From Sesamum alatum (lineage: Eukaryota > Streptophyta > Magnoliopsida > Lamiales > Pedaliaceae): a DNA stretch of 64,000 nt. Shown here piece by piece: positions 59,716 through 64,000 of the stretch; the stretch's first letter is position 1, and each line of letters opens with the position of its first letter. A model generated the notes under the pieces. It was not told the origin of the DNA, made no database searches, and saw only the letters and a program-made list of their open reading frames with translations. Where the stretch lies: positions 14,737,395-14,801,394 of the forward strand of contig JACGWO010000004.1 in the NCBI GenBank assembly GCA_034509735.1, written 5' to 3'. Position numbers and translations under genes: made by a program.

Positions 59716-59961
59716 CCCAACCAGAACGAGAACAATAGGCTTCAACCAAACAAGAAGAAGTGGATGAAGAAGGCCAACGAGAATGCTCGAATGTACAAGG
59801 ATAGCACAAGGGCATGTCATGAATCTCATGCAAGAAAGAAAAAATTCAAGGAGCGTGAAGAGTGGCATCACAAAGACAAGACCCGTGTTAAAGTGGATTG
59901 GCAAAGGCTAAAAGGCTATGTTGAAGAGGCGCAAAAGACTCATTCCAAAACCCCTCTCTGA
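59716..59961 (+). pseudogene. Integrase C-terminal remnant
   Basis: MKKANENARMYKDSTRACHE and SHARKKKFKE resemble the region before the integrase C-terminal domain (ENARLYKE.T..WHD.H...R.F..G). It sits directly after the protease, so the deletion joint is near 59716-59764. Confidence 0.5.
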
Positions 59962-61848
59962 CTTGCATAGGCGTGATAAGTATCCTAACGTCAAGTTAGT
60001 GACGTTAAACGAGCTCTACATGGGAGGCAACCCATGCTTTTTTATGTTCATCTTTTGTTTTCTCTTTTGTTTTCTCTTTTTCAGTGTAGGTGACGAATTT
60101 CTGATAGCCCATAACCTACGGACTATGCCTAGTACGTTTCTGTCACGCGAATTTCTAATAGTCCGTGACCCACGGGCTATTTGGAAAGCGTTTCTGTCCA
60201 CTGCTAGGTGCTCCTCCTTCCTCACTCCAAGGGTCGTTCACTGCCATGCTGTTCCGACCAGTCTCCACCTCTTCCCACCACTCGGCGCCCCACAGCCTCA
60301 GGGATGTATCTCTTTTCCTTTATCTTCTTTAATTCCTTTGGGGCACCGACATTGAGGATAATGTCAGGTTTAAGTGTGGGGGTGGTTGATGTCCTCTAAT
60401 TATATGCATATTGATGAGTGTGGCTGCGGCATGATGATACGTATTTTGCTATGATTATGTGAAAATTGCTGAAAATTGGCGATTTGTTGAGCAATATGAT
60501 GATGAACCTTGATACATTGCATCCCCATTTCACTCATGCCAATATAATTTATGAATGCATTGTTGGGATTGCAATAGAATACTTGACATACATAGGAAAA
60601 TGCAAACTTGCCACATGTGTGATGAATCTCTTAACCATCTTGTTTTGATGAAAAAATGCTTGTGAGTAACACATATAAGCCCTTTTGGTGAGCTTTTGAG
60701 CCTATGAGCACACATATTATTGCTCTCTTATTTTGCTTGGCTGTGTGATTGTCATCTTTGGCTTGATTTTCTAGAACTTGCTTGGTTATACATGTCGAGA
60801 CTGCACATTGAGTTGGGTGTGTGAAAATAATAAGGGCATTAGGATTGAACCAAAGTCTCTCGTTGTTAAGCCTGCATAAATATCCACCCTAGTAGCCCAA
60901 TCGAGCTTGAGCCTGATTTCGTTGTCATATTAAACACAATACAAGCCATGAACAACCATTTCTTTGTCCTAAACCTTTGAACCCCACCGTTAAAGTATTA
61001 GAATGACTGCTTGTGATACTTTTCCCTCATTTGTGTATAGTTCAAGTGCAAGTCTCAACCATCCCGTGAAGATGTGTCTAAAGAAAAGAAATTGTGGAAG
61101 AAAACGACAGAGAGAGAGAAAAGAAAAAAAAAAGGACAGAAATCAAATGTCTCCCAAAAAAAAAAAGAAAAAAAAGGAAAAAAAAATCAGCAGAAAATAG
61201 CAAGTATCAAAAAAAAAAAAAAAGCAAGAGAATGGAGAATGTCGTGATGCAATGCGATGGCAAGAATAAGGGAAAAACAAAGAAAGAAGAAAAAGATGGA
61301 GGACAAAGAAGGAATAAAGTGCACTTGAACTAGAAAATTCCCGCCTATGGAAGCCTATCCAAGTAATGTCATCTAATTTCTTTAACCTAAAACCCCTTCT
61401 TTCATTCTTATTTGTTTCCTACCCTCACCTAAAGCCCCATTACAACCCGGTAAAGACCCTTTGATTCTCACTCCAAACTCACTTCAAGCGGTGGAGATGT
61501 GATATAAGAGCAAGCCTATGGCAAAATCTCGTTGAAAGCATGACTTGAGAGTTGTTGTCCACCCTTAAACACTTTAAGCGTATTGAGTGTATCCAAAGCG
61601 AGGGTGTTCACTCACTTTGCATTTTTGATTCCGAATGGATTGTTGAGATAGTTGTTATATTGTGTGGCTTGTGGGAATTAGTACTGTGTAGTCTATTGTT
61701 TTTCTGTTGCACCTTGACGGTGAATTCATTTTGAAATGTTGGCATAAGTTGAAATGAGATGAGATGTAGAAGGAGATGTTCTTTCGAGAGTGATTGCATT
61801 ACATTGCTATATGCTTGAGGACAAGCATGATCTAAGTGTGGGGGTATT
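59962..61848 (+). other. Non-coding 3' tail of Athila-like element
   Basis: Contains GTTAAACGAGCTCTACATGG and GGGAGGCAACCCATG, a familiar post-pol sequence of Athila elements. Two more copies of the LTR hairpin are here (degenerate 60104-60126, good 60158-60180), as are TTAAGTGTGGGGGTGG-type words (60371) and A-rich tracts (61120-61220). The last purine tract, AAGTGTGGGGGTATT, abuts the 3' LTR. The Lys-rich ORFs are not genes. Confidence 0.7.
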
Positions 61849-63083
61849 TGATTGGGGAAAATTATACAAGTTATTCCTATATTTTCACCCTCATTTTATC
61901 TCAATATAATGCTTGTTCTTGGGTACATTTGTATTTTTTAGGAACTTTGGTGGACAAAAGGGCAAGCAAGAAAAGAGTTCAGACATAGAAAGAAGAGTCA
62001 AAAATTCTGCAGAAATGACTACAGGTTAGCCCGTGACCCACGGGCTATCAGAGATGCGGTTTCAAAAACGCAGGAAGCATAACCCGTGACCCATGGGTTA
62101 TCAGACATTCATTGGGTGGAAATTGGGAGACGAGTTGACTTGTAAAAAACGAGAATTCTGATTTTAGGTCATTCAAAAAGAAGTCCTATTTCCTTTGTAA
62201 TTTACCTTAGAGTCTTGGTTAGAATAGGACTAGAAAAGGAAAAGAGTTTTATGCTAAATAGAGTCATATTCCTCTCATTCCTCAATTAGGATTCTCCCTT
62301 TATATAAAGAAGGAAAGAGGAGAAGAAGAGATCACTTTTTCTCCAGCAATTTTTTGCATCTTTCTCTTGTGTTTTTGTTAGAATTAGGATGAACTAATTT
62401 TCTTTTTGTGCTAAGGCTTATGGAAAGCCTAATTGATACTATGTATTAAATATTTTCTGGATTAATCTAGTGTTATTTTTGCATATCCATGAGTTATTGT
62501 GTTTGTTGCTATTATTTAAGAGCTTGATCACCTCTTAGATTTTCTTAATTATGTTAATGAACCGAGAGGGAATTTAGCATAGTGGAAAGAGTAATTCATG
62601 GTGTGGATTGAATGATGTGTAGACATACACAAACATGATCTATCTGGTTTTATAGGTTTTTCATAAATCTTCATGCATTATTATCATGAGTTTTTGAGAG
62701 GAGAGATCCCCTAATTCCTTGATTGTAATAGGTTCGGTATAGCTCGAGAAAGTATATTGGATTAAAATAGGAAAAACCTCAGTATGCGAAAATACTTGTC
62801 TGTTTGATTGATTCGTTAATATTGAATACGTTGTATTGATTAGGTGGACTTGTAGTCGTAGCACTTCTTCCTAAATCTGCATTTTTTCCTTCACCGTAAT
62901 TACTTGCTTTAGTTGATTTTTTTGCCTTTTAGTAGTTCCATAAAATCATTCAAATTCTCGATTGTCCAAATAATTAGGGGTTAGTCATAGTTGTGGTAAT
63001 TGTTTCATTAAATCCTCGTGGGATCGACATTCTTTATACTACTTGATAGCTAGTACACTTGCTAGTACGTATTTTTGCAATCA
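61849..63083 (+). repeat. 3' LTR of Athila-like element
   Basis: 1,235 bp, TGATTGGGG to TTTTTGCAATCA. TATATAAA at 62301-62308; hairpins at 62028-62046 and 62079-62101. Differs from the 5' LTR by scattered substitutions and a few short indels, concentrated in the first 300 bp. Confidence 0.92.
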
Positions 63084-63390
63084 AAATCCTATCCAAGCTA
63101 GTACATAATATAGAGTCAATATAAAAGGTCCTAATCCAATAGACAATAAACATGACTTTATACTACTACTACTACCACCACCACCACCACTACGACGGCT
63201 ACAAAATGGCTATATGGTCGTTGTTTCTGAAGGCGTGGCCAAAATATTGGCTATAGTTAAAACACATTGCAAATATTTTGGCCACAGCTAATAAAGCCGT
63301 GGTCAAAATTTAAAGTTTTGCATTGATTTTATTTAAACATTGTAAATTGTATTGATTTTCTATGAAGTACTGTTGTTATTTATAATGTAG
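63084..63390. repeat. Microsatellite and MITE-like debris
   Basis: (CTA)n/(CCA)n at about 63161-63193, then CACTACGACGGCTAC and GTGGCCAAAATATTGGCTAT-type words matching the CACTA-type MITE family seen at 29959. Confidence 0.5.
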
Positions 63391-63393
63391 GAT

Positions 63394-64000
63394 GATGGGA
63401 GTCCCGTTGGAGGTGCAAGGCGGCATCCCGTTCAGCGAGGAAGTCATGGCGGACGAACTTCCTCCCAACTGTCGGACACCGGCCATTGTGGAGTACGATG
63501 GCACCACCAGTCCGCAGGACCACCTGTCACAGTTCGAGAATGCCGTGCTTCTCCATCGGTACAAAGATGAGATCAAGTGTCGAGTCTTTGTTACCACCTT
63601 TGTTCGAGCGTCCCAGCAATGGTTCAACCAGCTACATGCTAGCTCAGTAAGGAACTTTGAGGAGTACCGCTGTTGTTCCTTCATCAGTTCACCAGTAGCA
63701 GAAAACATTGCAAAACCTCCCTTAGTCTCTTCAGTGTTGGACAAAAGGATTCGAAGTCCCTAAGGGACTACGTGCATCGTTTCAACACCGCCACCTTGGA
63801 AGTCCCTGTGGCTACACAGGAGGTCAAGGCTAGTGTTTTCTCTGAAGGGCTTTTGGATGGGGATTTCTTAAAATCCATGGCCAAGAAATCGGTGTTGGAC
63901 TTTGATAGCCTGTTGGCTAGAGTAGCCAAATATATTAACATGGAGGAGGCACAAGCTTCCAAGAAGGAAGGTCGACATGAGAAGAGGAAGGACACTCATA
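63394..64000 (+). pseudogene. gag of a second Tat-type gypsy element (runs off the window)
   Basis: Starts MGVPLEVQGGIPFSEEVMA (an upstream ATG at 63391 would add one Met). The core YDGTTSPQDHLSQFENAVLL, HRYKDEIKCRVFVTTF and QQWFNQL is typical of Tat-lineage gag. A frameshift near 63672 switches to FLHQFTSSRKHCKTSLSLFS, then LRDYVHRFNTATLEVP and GLLDGDFLKS, and onward to the window edge. No LTR is seen before it here. Confidence 0.82.

Larger units (their letters stand above)
55921..63083 (+). mobile_element. Athila-like Ty3/gypsy element, RT-integrase deleted
   Basis: Two LTRs of about 1.24 kb with ends TGATTG..CAATCA, tRNA-Asp type PBS, gag and protease of the Athila kind, then a short integrase C-terminal remnant and a long non-coding tail. 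RT, RNase H and the integrase core are missing, so it is non-autonomous. Flanks AATCT (left) and AAATC (right) do not match exactly. The LTRs are still very similar, suggesting fairly recent insertion. Confidence 0.9.

Noticed and set aside
61003..61333. Lys-rich ORFs near the 3' LTR
   Set aside because: A-rich filler in the non-coding tail of the Athila-like element.
55916..63088. Perfect target duplication for the Athila-like element
   Set aside because: The five bases on the left (AATCT) and right (AAATC) do not match; only the LTR ends support the boundaries.

Overview
The window is nuclear plant DNA. It has plant LTR-retrotransposon lineages (Tat-like and Athila-like Ty3/gypsy, copia-type long LTRs), a CACTA (En/Spm) transposon, tRNA-derived SINEs and many MITEs. 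The only two intact host genes are PRISE-family reductases (progesterone 5-beta-reductase / iridoid synthase-like, VEP1 family). This family is expanded in asterids, especially iridoid-making Lamiales and relatives, so an asterid eudicot is the best guess (inference).

Layout. 1-5640: a broken minus-strand Ty3/gypsy element whose LTR carries an inserted 2.2-kb copia-type solo LTR with a perfect 5-bp target duplication. 5668-7960: LTR, SINE and MITE debris leading to the promoter of the first PRISE gene (8031-9535, two exons, GC-AG intron). 9740-13830: SINE, foldback MITEs and remnants of a LINE. 13835-24566: a complete but mutated Tat-like element (5-bp target duplication GGTAA, gag, protease, RT, two RNase H domains, integrase, and an extra antisense ORF region), with another solo LTR nested in its 5' LTR. 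24567-31840: MITEs, two different SINEs with target duplications, and foldbacks nested in foldbacks. 31840-38588: a decayed CACTA element. 38710-50150: an AT-rich tandem array of a roughly 470-bp unit, interrupted by two LTR insertions. 51442-54377: MITE, promoter and the second PRISE gene (52592-54335, two exons). 55144-55325: a fragment resembling an SV2/OCT7-like transporter. 55921-63083: an Athila-like element with both LTRs, deleted for RT and most of integrase. 63394-64000: start of another Tat-type gag.

The two PRISE genes share strand, exon number, phase-0 intron position and protein length (387 residues each), so they look like an old tandem duplication that has been pushed about 43 kb apart by repeats. 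They probably act on related enone/enal substrates with NADPH, but they differ around the active site and need not share a substrate. Everything else in the window is repeat-derived. I saw no tRNA, rRNA or CRISPR-like locus.
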